Shown piece after piece: positions 36,901 through 48,900 of a DNA stretch of 64,000 nt (position 1 is the first letter of the stretch; every line of letters starts with the position of its first letter). The position numbers and the translations under genes were made by a program. The notes under the pieces are model-generated. The model saw nothing but the letters and a program-made list of their open reading frames with translations, had not been told where the DNA came from and did no database searches. The stretch spans positions 186,001 to 250,000 of the forward strand of contig JAOSKE010000001.1 of the NCBI GenBank assembly GCA_027493775.1. Reading direction: 5' to 3'. Source of the DNA: Kiritimatiellia bacterium (GTDB lineage: Bacteria > Verrucomicrobiota > Kiritimatiellia > CAIVKH01).

Positions 36901-39900
36901 CGAGACGGACACGAACGTCATGGACCAAACCGACAACCCGCTTACCATCAATAATGGTGCGATTACCTACTATGTGAACGATACAAATACGGCAGGCGAC
37001 GTGTATTGCAGTGCGCCCGGCAGCGCGGCCAATGACGGTGCGTCGCCGTTGAATCCGGCCTTGAGTGTGCAGCAAGTGCTCGCTCGCTATCTGTTGAACC
37101 CCGGCGACAAAATCCTCGTTGATACAGGGTACTACCCGCTGCCGGAGCCACTCGTTTTCAACGAGAGTGTCGTCGGCGAGAGCACGAACAAAATCGTTGT
37201 TCAAGGTGTATCCGGGGGTGCATTCGGCGGCACCGTCTTTGATGCAGGGCAGGGTGCTCTGGCCGTCAGCATTGAGAAGACCGGAGGAATTGAGCTCAAG
37301 GACTTTCGTGTTCAAGGTGCGTACACAGCGGTTCGCATGTCGATGGCCACCAATATCGCCTTGGATAATCTGAGCATTGTTGGCAGGAAGGGAACCGCGC
37401 TGGATGTCTATGGATTGGACGCAGCATCCGTTGTGAGCGGCGTCGCGCGACGCGTGTCCATTTCAGGCGTCACAAACGCCAATCTATCTGCCGCTGTGCG
37501 GCTCGCAGGTTCGGCATCCTTCAAATGGCTGGATGGTGTTTTGTGGTCAAACCGGAATGGATTTGTACTGTCACTATCCTCGTCCGCGCAGGTCAGCAAC
37601 TCCATATTCGCTGCATTTGGATCGGGTGCGACTGTCTATGATATTGGATTCGGGTCTTCGGTGGCGGCGGATTACAATAACTACGCGCTGACCAATGGAG
37701 CGGAGATGGGGCGTTCGGTTGATTTGCTCATGGAGCCGCCGCGAACGCTGATCATTCCCACGTACTATCAGACGGTTTCCGACTGGGTGCGCTTGTCTGG
37801 AATGGATCGAAACAGCTTGAGCCGCGATCCGATGTTTGCCGACCCCACGACCGAGGATTATCACCTCATGAGCGCGGCGGGTCGGTATGACCCCGTAGCT
37901 GACGATTGGGTTTTCGATCCTGCCTCCTCGCCGTTGATTGATGCCGGGCCACCGACCGCTGTTTTCACGAACGAGTCGGCGAGCAATGGCGGTCGCAAGA
38001 ACATGGGACGGTATGGGGATACGGCGCAAGCCAGCCGGACCCCAGCCGCCGGGCGCTTGACGCCGATCTCTTATAACGACGGAGGGACGGCAAGTGGGAC
38101 GAACGCCCTCTTGTATTGGCTGGCTTCAGGGGCCGTGACCAGCCATCCGCTGAGCATCTATATCTCCTATAACGATGGTTCGTCGTGGTCTCCCCTGACG
38201 AACGGCATTCCTGCCGGCACGACGACCACGCGCTGGAATACGACCTCTTGGAATACACAGCCCTTCGTGCGGTGGCGCGTTCAAAGTGACAACGACTTGA
38301 GCATAGCTGCCACGAATAGCGCGTGGTTCCATATTCGCAACAGCAATATGGTCTACTACGTGAATGACGCGAACACAAATGGGGACGTGTACACAACTGC
38401 TGCCGGGTACGCCTTATTCGATGGGTTGTCGCCTGCCACGCCTCTGCCGAGCTTGGCACGGATCATGGAACGCTATGACCTGGAGCCGGGGGATTGGGTC
38501 TATGTTGACACCGGGAGCTATGACCTGACTCAGCGCGTTACGGTTTCGTCGCTTGACAGCGGCGCACAGCTCACGAACTGGGTGACCATTTTTGGATCCA
38601 CAAATGGCCTGGCGGGTGGATCGGTTCTTAAGGCCGGCATCCGGCTCGATGGCGCACGCGACGTGAAGATCGAGAATCTGTCCATCGCACCGACACTGGT
38701 CTCGGATGCGGTCGGGCTTCAAGCGGTCGGATCGTCTAACATTTTTGCGCGTAATATCCACGTTTCCGAAATCGCGGGGACACGGATTTGAGGCCAAGGA
38801 CTCCGGAAACATCGTCTTCGATCATTCCATAGCACAGGGGAGTGTGAGCAACGGTCTTTATGATTTCGGATCCTACGGAGTTGTGTGGCAGAGCGGTGTT
38901 TTGTGGTCGAACAGGATCGGGATCGTTGCAAACGGGCACCCGGAAGAGGGCCGACGATTGGTAGTGGAAAACAGCGTTATTGGCGCGTTGGGGACGAACA
39001 CCGCCGCGATCATGACGGGCGGTGCCATCGCGTCGGATTACAATGCGATTTATGTCACAAATGGGATTCCTGTCGCGCTGCTTTCCAGCACGGAATCAGC
39101 GTATCCTTTGCGATACGAAACAGTGGGGCGGTGGGCGCTCGATACCGGGCTTGATCGCCACAGCCTCGCAATAAATCCGTTGTTTATCCAGCCCGGCACG
39201 GATTTTCATCCGAAGAGTACAGCCGGGCGCTTTGATCCAGTAATCGATGCGTATGTGAACGATGGGCAAACCTCTTGGCTCATTGATTCGGCCAATCCGT
39301 CTGCGTCCTATTCGTTGGAATCGGCCCCCCATGGCGCGCGTCGAAACATTGGCGTCTATGGAGACACGTCCGAATCCAGTAGATCGCCAACGAATGCCGA
39401 GTTGCTGGCTGTTTCGTTGCTTGATGGCGGCATTGCAGCAGGAACGAATCAACTGCTGTATTGGGTCGCGCGAGGTGCCGCCGTCTCGGATACGGTTCGG
39501 ATTGAGTATTCGCCGGATAACGGCCTCACGTGGACGACATTGGCGGCCGGCGTTTCTGCCAATCTTGGATCCTTTGTCTGGGATACACTCAGTACGCCGT
39601 CGACCGTGCTGGGCGTATGGAAAGTGACCTCGGAGTCCTCCAGCAATGTCACCGCACGCTCGATGGTTCCATTCGCCGTGAGAAATTCACCTGTAGCCTT
39701 TTATGTCAATGATGGGTCTACCAATGGCGATGTCTATTGCACGGCGCCCGGCGGCGCGTCGAATTACGGCGTCAGTCCGTCCGCGCCCATGCTTTCGCTC
39801 CAAAAGCTGCTAGATACGTATGACGTCGAACCGGGTGATATTATTTACGTGGATACGGGCATCTATTCGAACAGCGTGATCCAGCTGACGCGGGGCGATT

Positions 39901-42900
39901 CGGGGAATACGAATGGATTCAACGCCGTTAGTATTGTGGGTAGCACGAACGTCAAGGCGGGCGGGTCCGTTCTGTTGGGTGCCGGACCTCAGGCGACGAC
40001 ACTGCGATTGTTCGATGTGGGAGCTGTTGTGTTGCGGGATCTGATCTTCCGCGGCGAAGCGGCAACCCATATTGCCGTGCAAGAATCTAAAGGGATTCGT
40101 TTCGAACGCATTCGTACCGATGGCGCGCGACTGGGCATATCGCTTAATGCGTCTTCAGATATTCGGGGCATGAACACCATCGTGCACAACTACCTGGAGT
40201 CTGGCCTGTCACTTCTCGGCTCCTCCTCAATTTCTTGGGGGTCTGGCGTCTTTTGGTCATCAGGTACAAACGCCATTTCCCTGTCGGCTTCTTTCATTAG
40301 CGTATCGAATACAGCGTTTGGCGGACTTTCTTCGAACAGTTTGATCTATTCGTTCAATGAGACGGGCACACTTTTGTCAGAGTACAATCAGTTTTGGCTG
40401 ACAAACGGCGCAACAATGGCTCGCAAGGCGTTCACTCCGTTGTATTCTGGCGAGGCATTGCTCCCGATGCGATGGGAAAACCTTTCTCGCTGGACTCGCG
40501 ACGTGGGCTTGGACCGGTTTTCCTTGAGCGTCAATCCCCTGTTTGCAGATCCAGATGCGGGAGATTTTCACCTGCAGAGCGCGGCGGGCCGCTATAGTCC
40601 GACGAGCGGCGTTTTTGTCGCGGACTTGGAAACGTCTCCGTTGATTGACGCGGGATCGCCGTATGCCGCCTTTGCGTCAGAGACGGCACCGCATGGCAGC
40701 CGAATCAACATTGGCGCGTATGGAAACACGCCGTGGGCCAGTCGATCTCCGGCGGCGCCTTCGTTGCAGGTGGTTTCGTTGAACGATGGTGGAAGGGCTG
40801 AAGGGAATGCCCAGTATCTCTACTGGATCGCCTATGGCCAGGCAACCGGTCACACCATCCGCATCGAGATCTCCACGGATGGAGGTGCAACGTGGGGTGT
40901 TGTTCAATCGAACCTTCCCGCGCGCATTTCGGCGCCGGTTTTTTGGGACACGACGACAACAAGCTCAACGGCACGAGCGTTCTGGCGTGTGGTCAGCGAG
41001 CAAAGCAATATCGTGCAGTCCACATCACGCGCGATGTTTTCCATTCGCAACGCGCCACTCTCCTTTTACGTCAATGACGGATCGACGGCTGGTGATGTCT
41101 ATGCCACTGCGCCCGGGGATCCTTTGCAACATGGCACCTTGCCCGATATGCCGCGCGATACGCTCCAATCCATTCTGGATGATTATGACCTAGAGCCGGG
41201 TGACACGATCTATATGGACACCGGGCTTTATCCGCTTGAGGGGAAGGGTGTCGAGTGGGGTCGTTTTGATGGATGGGACATGATGACAAACCCCGCGCCG
41301 ATTGTTTCAGGGGTCAGCGTGACGCTGCGGGGCAGCACCAACGATGCGGCCGGCGGGACGCAAATTACTGGTTATCAAATAAGTCCAATCTTCCAGTTGT
41401 CGCAAGCGGCGGGAGTTTCCCTCCGCAATATTTCGATGCGCCACCTCACGCAATCTTCGGGAACGGGCCTGCGAATCGTTCAGTCAGACTTTGTGAAATT
41501 ATATCGCATCGAGGCGCGCAATGGAGACACGGGTTTCCGCGTGGAACGATCTCGGGGCGTCGCGGTGAGCAATAGCATCGCACGCGGAAACTCGGTTGCA
41601 GGGTTCAGTACGCTTGAGTCAACCGGAACACGTTGGTCCAATGGCTTGTTGTGGTCCAATAAGTACGGTGTATTGCAGGCGGATCTGTCCACCAACACAC
41701 TGACGGTCGAAAACACAGCGATCGGCGTCTGGGGTAGCGGGTCGTTTGCGTTCTTTCAAAGTCGGGCAGACCAAAAAAATGACGGCGTGTTCCTGTCGGA
41801 TTACAACAGCATCTACAGGAATAGCGGCGGATTTGTCGCTGCCGTGCTGCTTTCTTCGAAGCTGGGCGGCGGAACGACCCGATACGAAAAGGCGACTGCA
41901 TGGGTCGATGCGACGGGCAACGATAAACACACGTTGACCGGCGATCCGCTGTTTGCCGGGCCCGAAGATTTTCATTCGCAAAGCCCGGCGGGCCGGTATC
42001 TTCTCGGGACAGGCTATGTAGTAAATGTGACCGACGATATCTCGCCGCTGATAGACGCCGGGAGGCCCAGTTCCTCGTATGGCGCAGAACCGTCGCCGAA
42101 TGGCGCTCGTGTTAACTATTGGCCCCTACGGAAATACGGCAGAGGCGAGCAAGACCCCGACGACGAACGGTGCCCTTCATGTCATTGCCCTAAATGATGG
42201 GGCGTCTGCCGCTGGAACGATTGAACTCTATTGGACGGCGGCGGGTGTGGCAACAGGCCATATGGTCAACTTGGAATACTCAAGCAATGGTGGCGGTAGT
42301 TGGACATCCATCGTTTCGGGTATCCCGGCGGCGCAAGGCATGTATGTATGGAACAGCGAGCCGTACGGGCGCGCAGCCGCCGGCTTGTGGCGCGTCGTGA
42401 GCACCAATAACCCGACGATTAGCGATGTGTCGGACATGTATTTCGCGCTGCGAAACGGCGGATCCATTCCCTATTATGTCAATGACGGGTCAACCGAAGG
42501 CGACATCTATACCACAACCATTGGCAGCGATTTTTATGATGGCTTCATCCCCTCTACGCCGAAAGCCACGCTTCAAGCGCTGTTGAACGCCATTGATCTT
42601 GAGCCGGGCGATATCGTGTATGTGGACACCGGTGTCTATTTGCTTTCCGACGCGATTGTCGCTGCTGATCTTGACGCCGGAACGCCGGAGCAGCCGGTCG
42701 TTATTCAGGGCAGTACAAATGTTGCGGCTGGGGGCACCGTATTTGATCGTCAAACAGGCGCTGGCGTTGCGTTGGAATTCAGAGAGACGGTGGGAATGGA
42801 ACTGCGCGACGTTACGGTCAAAAATGCAAACCAGGGCGTACTCTTGACCCGCTCCGGATTTATTCGACTGGACAGCGTGTTGAGCGAAAATAACCAAAGC

Positions 42901-45900
42901 TCATTTGCGGTGATTGATTCAAGTAGCAATGATTTCCGGCGGTCCGTCTCCCGTCTTTCGAGCAATGGTGTCGTTGTTTCGCGAGGAGATGTTGCGTGGC
43001 GAAACGGCGTAATCTATAGCACTATCAATCCGTTCGTGTTAAGCGTGGGCGGTTCCCTAGACTTGCGCAACTCATATACGAGGGCGCTCGGATCAGGCGC
43101 GCGCATTTTTAGCTTGGCAGATTCGGCGGGGTCCGTAACCGCCGACTACAATGCATATCAGCGCGACGACAATGCGCTGATGTATGAGCGTACCCGCCAA
43201 ACGGGAGGAAATGAGATTTTGCCGAACCTTACCGATTGGCAGAAGGCCTACGGGCAAGATCTCCACAGTCTTTCGCACGCGCCACTCCTGGTGAATCCTG
43301 AAGCGGGCGACTTTACGCCGCGAAGCGCCGCAGGGCGCTTCTTGACCAATGGCGCCATGACGAATGATCCGGGCGTGTTTTCGCCGCTCATCGATACAGG
43401 CGATCCAGCCTTTGCTTGGACGAACGAATTGGCGCCCAATGGTGCGCGCATCAACATCGGGCATCTCGGAAACACGCCCAGATCAAGCCTGAGCCCAACG
43501 AACCCGTGGCTGCTTGCGCTTACGTATAACGACGGTGGCGTGATCCGAGGGACGGTCACTGTATATTGGGCGTCGGGCGGAATGACGAACGGAACGCGTG
43601 TTCGTTTGGAGCAGGCGTTGGATGGCGTCGACTTTACGACCGTTGCAAGCAACCTCCTTGCGTCACAGGGGTCAGCGCAGTGGGATGTGTCATCACAGCC
43701 GATTTCGTATCAGGCACGCTGGCGTATCGTCTGTGAGAGCTGTGCAGCCCAATCGCAAAATGAGACGCCTGTCACGATAAAGAACGAAACGCTGTATATT
43801 TACATCAACGATGTCAACACCAATGGGGATGTGTACGCCACGGCGCCGGGTAGTTCGACCAATACCGGACTTTCGGCAAGCCAGCCTCTGGATAGTCCGG
43901 AAACTGCGCTACAACGCTATATCTTGGGACCGGATGACATCGTATACATTGATACGGGAACCTATTGGTTGGACGGCGAAGAGGGACTCGTCGTCGGATT
44001 GTCCGGTTCTGTTATTGAGAGTGGAATTTCAAACCATCCCATTCGCATCGTCGGCAGCACGAATTATCTTGCGGGTGGAACGCTTATTGTCGGTGCGGGC
44101 ACGACCAATTCGTTTGGACTCCGGATCGATCGGTCATCTTTTGTTGAGGCGAGCCACGTGCGTATTACGGATGCGGGCTATGGTGTTTACGTCTATAACT
44201 CGCCGTTTGTCGGACTCCAAAACATCGAAGTCTTCGGCCATTCTCGCGACGGACTTTTTGCGAACGAACAATCTTCTCTGACCATGGATCGTGTGGCTTC
44301 TTGGGGAAACCAACGGTACGGCATGCAGATTCTGGGTAGAAGCGCGGCAGGAATCAACCGCTCCGTCGTCTGGGGGAATAATAATGCAGGAATTGCAGCC
44401 GGTAACGCAACGCCGAGTGTGAGCAATTCGATTATTGCGGCGACCACGTCCAATTCGTACGCGTATGTGGTGCTGGATACGCTGGGCGGAGTCGGTGGCG
44501 ATTACAATATATTCTGGACTACGCCCGGCGCAGATTTGGCTCGCGACTACGGGAAGCAGGTTATCTACCGAAATCTACGTGCTCTTCAGGGCGCCTATTC
44601 GTCGGATGAACATAGCGCATTTGTCGATCCTCTATTTGCTTCGCCGGAAACAGGCGACTTCCATCTGCGGAGCGCTGCCGGGCGATTGTCCTTCACCAAC
44701 TGGGTGAACGATTCGAATACCTCCTGGGCGATTGACGCGGCGAATCCGTTGTCTCCCTTCGAGATGGAACCGGTGCCCAATGGCGATCGAATGAACGTCG
44801 GGATTTATGGAAATACCGACGACGCCAGCAGAAGTGTGACCAATGAGCGTGCACTGCAAATTGTCTCGTTTGACGATGGGGGGCTGATGCCCGCGCCTCA
44901 GTATCTGCGATGGCTGGCGCGCGGCTATGCGGAAAGCGATACGCTGACGCTTCAGTTTTCTCCCGATCTGGGCGTTACATGGCTTCCCATTGCGACCAAT
45001 GTGCCCGCGTCGAGCGGTCAATTCTATTGGGCACCAGACCCGACCAATTCCTCGCCTGTTACGCTTTGGCGCATCATGGCCGAATCAGGTCCTCCTCAGG
45101 GCGTTACGAACAGCAAATACTTTGCGTTGCGCTTGCAGCCCCTGACGTTTTATGTGAACGATGCCTCGCAAGATGGCGATATCTATGCACTCGCCGTGGG
45201 AAGTTCGACCAACGACGGACTGACCCCCCTGAAGCCCATGGATTCTCTTGCCGCTGTCGTCGCCTTCTACGACATGGAGCCGGAAGATCAAGTGCTGGTG
45301 GATACCGGCTACTATATGGAAACGAATACGGTCGAGCTTCGCGTCCTTAATGCAGGGTCGACGAACTCCCGCGTGTACATCACTGGAAGCACGAATTGGC
45401 AATGGGGCGGAACGATTCTGAATCGCGCATCCATGAATATGGGATCGCTGACGAATAATGACGCGGTATTTGATTTCTTATACACCCGACACGTGGATGT
45501 CAGCTATTTTACGCTGATCAGCGCAAATGTGGCTGTAGTGGGCGCTGACTCCCAGGGGCTTGTTTTCAGCAATTTGGTGATTCGCGATGCAGGTCGAAGC
45601 GCCATGGAATTTAACAAGACAGATGCAACGATTCGCAATTCGCTCATCACACGGGTTAACGGAGTGGGCGTGTCCGTTGCTGGCGGGAATATCACATTAG
45701 ATAGTAGCGTGATTTGGTCAAATGCAGGCCACGCATTATCCGTTGCGGGATCGTTGAGGCTGACGAATTCGGTGATTCACGCGACGGGCACAAACTTCCC
45801 ATTCCTTTTGGAGACTGAAAGCGCGAGTGTCGTCAGCGATTACAACAATGTGGTGGCAGAAGGTGGCGCACGTCCTGCACGCATTGGCGGCACGGATGTG

Positions 45901-48900
45901 GAGGGCTTGCTTCAGTGGTCCATTGCGACAGATAACGACATCCACTCGCTGGCAGTCGATCCGCTGTTTGCGGACCCCGCAAATATGGATTTCCATGTGC
46001 TCAGCGCGTACGGGCGATTCCAGCCGGATTTTGCTCTCTTCCTAACGAACGATATGGAAACTTCGTATCTAGTCGATGCCGGACCTCCGACCTATGCGTT
46101 CAATAACGAACCAAGCCCGAATGGTGGACTTCGGAATATGGGCTTGTACGGGAACACAGCCTACGCGTCCAAGGGTCGGACAAATGCATGGCTGCGGATG
46201 CTGACGGGCAATTCGGGCGGGCGTGGAAATGGCCTTATTCCCATTGCCTGGGGATGGGGACAAATGGCCGCAACAAATCGAGTGGCGTTGAGCTACTCCT
46301 ACGATAACGGTACGAATTGGGTTGGTATTGCCAGCAATCTGCTTGTCTCGACGGACGTGTATCGATGGGATAGCAGCCTTGACCCCCTTGCGATCAGCCC
46401 AATCGCGAGACTGCGCGTTGTGTTGAATTCGGATACGAATGTGTGGGATGTAACAGATCATTCGTTCGCGCTGAACGGCCCATTTAAATTCTACCTCAAC
46501 GACGAAGTGCTAACCGGGGATGTTTTCACATCGGCGGCGGGATCAGACTCGAACCTCGGTTTTTATGCGAATGCACCGATGCGCTCATTGGGCGCATTGC
46601 TGGAAACATGGGATCTGGATCCTGGGGATGCGGTCTACATTGACACGGGCGTTTATCAGATCGATACCAATACTATCGTGACGCTCGGTTTGTCGGATGG
46701 CGGCAGCGCCGAAGCCAATGTGCATCTGATTGCCAGCACCAACAACGGCGGGGCGCGATTCGAGTGGATCGGACCGATGCCCGGAGACATTGGCCCGCCG
46801 ATCGTCAAACTGCATGGGCATTATCTGACGGTTGGCGGGGCTCGATTTGAGAAGGGCGGACTGGAATCCGCGGGGACCAATCAGACGCTGAATGCGCTGT
46901 CGTTTACAAACGCCAGTCTGCTTGCGAGTGGCGTCGACACCACGGTATCCAACATCACCATTGATGTGGGGAACTATACCGTTTCTGGATCAACGCAACT
47001 TCACTCCCGCGTGCTTGTGCGCAATGGGCGTATTGAACTGGGCGGGACCGATATCACCATGATGAACTCGCTGTCGCGTGGCACGCAGAGCGTGGCTGCG
47101 GTTTCTGTTAGCGGCAGGAATATTTTCCTCATCAACAATACCATCGTTGGCAGTCAAAGCGCCGTGTTGCTTGCGGGCGAGGATGCCTCGCTTACGCTTC
47201 GAAACAATATTCTTGTTGCAAATGGCGCGGCGGGAGACGCCCATGTCATTCGTTTGGATTCCGGCGCACTGAATTCGGATTACAACAATTTGGTCGCGCG
47301 CAACGGGGCGTGGATTGGGAATAAGAATGGAAGCTGGGAGCGTCTGTTGTATTGGCAGCGGGAATCGTTGCAGGATGCAAACAGCATATCGGCTGATCCT
47401 CTATTCGCAGACGAGACGGCAGGCGATTTGCACCTGAAATCCAGGGTTGGGCGCTGGACGCCCGGTGGCGTTGTGACGGACGCACAACACTCAGCGAGTA
47501 TCGACCTTGGCGCGCCCTATCTTCCGTATGGCACCGAGCCCTTGCCAAACGGCGCCCGCGCAAATATTGGGGCCTATGGGAATACCGAGCAGGCCAGCCG
47601 GAGCTTGGTCGATCCTTGGCTCCTTGCGATTACCCTCAACGATGGTGGTGTCGTCAAGGGGACAAATGTCGCCCTCGTTTGGAAGGGCGGCAATCTAACG
47701 AATGGTGCGACCGTCAGTCTGGGTTACTCGACAAACGGCGGAGCTTCTTGGATCAGTATTGCTACGGGGCTTGATGCAGCTTCCGGCAGCTTTGTTTGGG
47801 ATACAACCGCCACGCCTTCGAGTTTTGACGCCCGGTGGAGAGTGGTGATGGAGGGGAGTACCAACATATATGACGTGGTGGACTCCGTCTTCAATGTCCG
47901 CAATACGGCGCAGAACTTCTTTGTGAACGATACGAGCACGGCCGGGGACGTCTACACCTCGGCCATAGGCTCTGGTACGAATCATGGGCGCGCTTCTGCC
48001 TATCCAATGAATACGCTTACGGGCCTGCTGGCCCGATATGACACGGAAGGCGGCGACGTGATTTATGTGGACACGGGCGTCTATAACTTGTCGCGAGACG
48101 GAACCGTGATTTGGTCGCGTGGCGGCGATCCCACCAATGGCCCGCTGTGGATTGTGGGCAGCACGAACTTTAGCGCCGGAGGTTCCACCCTCACGCGCGG
48201 GTCACGCGCCGGAAACACGGTGGCGCTGGATATCAAGGCCTCTCACGTGCGTGCGCGCAACTTCACGCTCCAGAATGCGCAGTACGGTGCCCTGTTGGAC
48301 TCGAACAGTTATGTCGTTCTAGAGCGCATGCGCGTCACCAACAGCACGATCGGCGTGCGGGCTCAAAATGCGTTTCGCACGGAGATCCAAAACAACCTGT
48401 TCCTGTACCTGACGAACGGCGTTCAGTTAGTCGGTGGCGCAAGCAATACGGTTCAGAACAATGTATTTTACGAAAACGAGCAGGGTGCGATTTCGTTGAG
48501 CGGTGGCGCGTCGCCCAATCTGTTGCAGAACAATATCTTTACACTGTCCCACACGACAGCCGTTGCCTATGCCGGCGCGTTCAGCGACTCGGTTGTCGAT
48601 TACAATATCTACGAGTTCCGGACCAACAACGCAGCGATTTTCGCTCCCTATCGCAACTTGCTGCAATGGCAGTTGGACACCGCACGCGACTACCGCAGTT
48701 CGATCACGAATCCGCTGTTTGCCAATGTCGGCGCGGGTGATTTCCACCTGCAATCGACCAAAGGCCGCTGGCAGGATGGTGTTGGCTTTGTTACGGACGC
48801 CCAAAATTCTTGGGGCATTGATCGGGGTAGCTCAAATTCGGTGTACAGCTTGGAGCCCATGCCCAATGGCGCCCGAATCAATATCGGCGCCTATGGCAAT

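Noticed and set aside
33900..42200. Programmed ribosomal frameshifting in the giant gene
   Set aside because: None of the three sites has a heptameric slippery sequence with a following pseudoknot that I can see; each is cured by one base and the other genes show the same kind of break.
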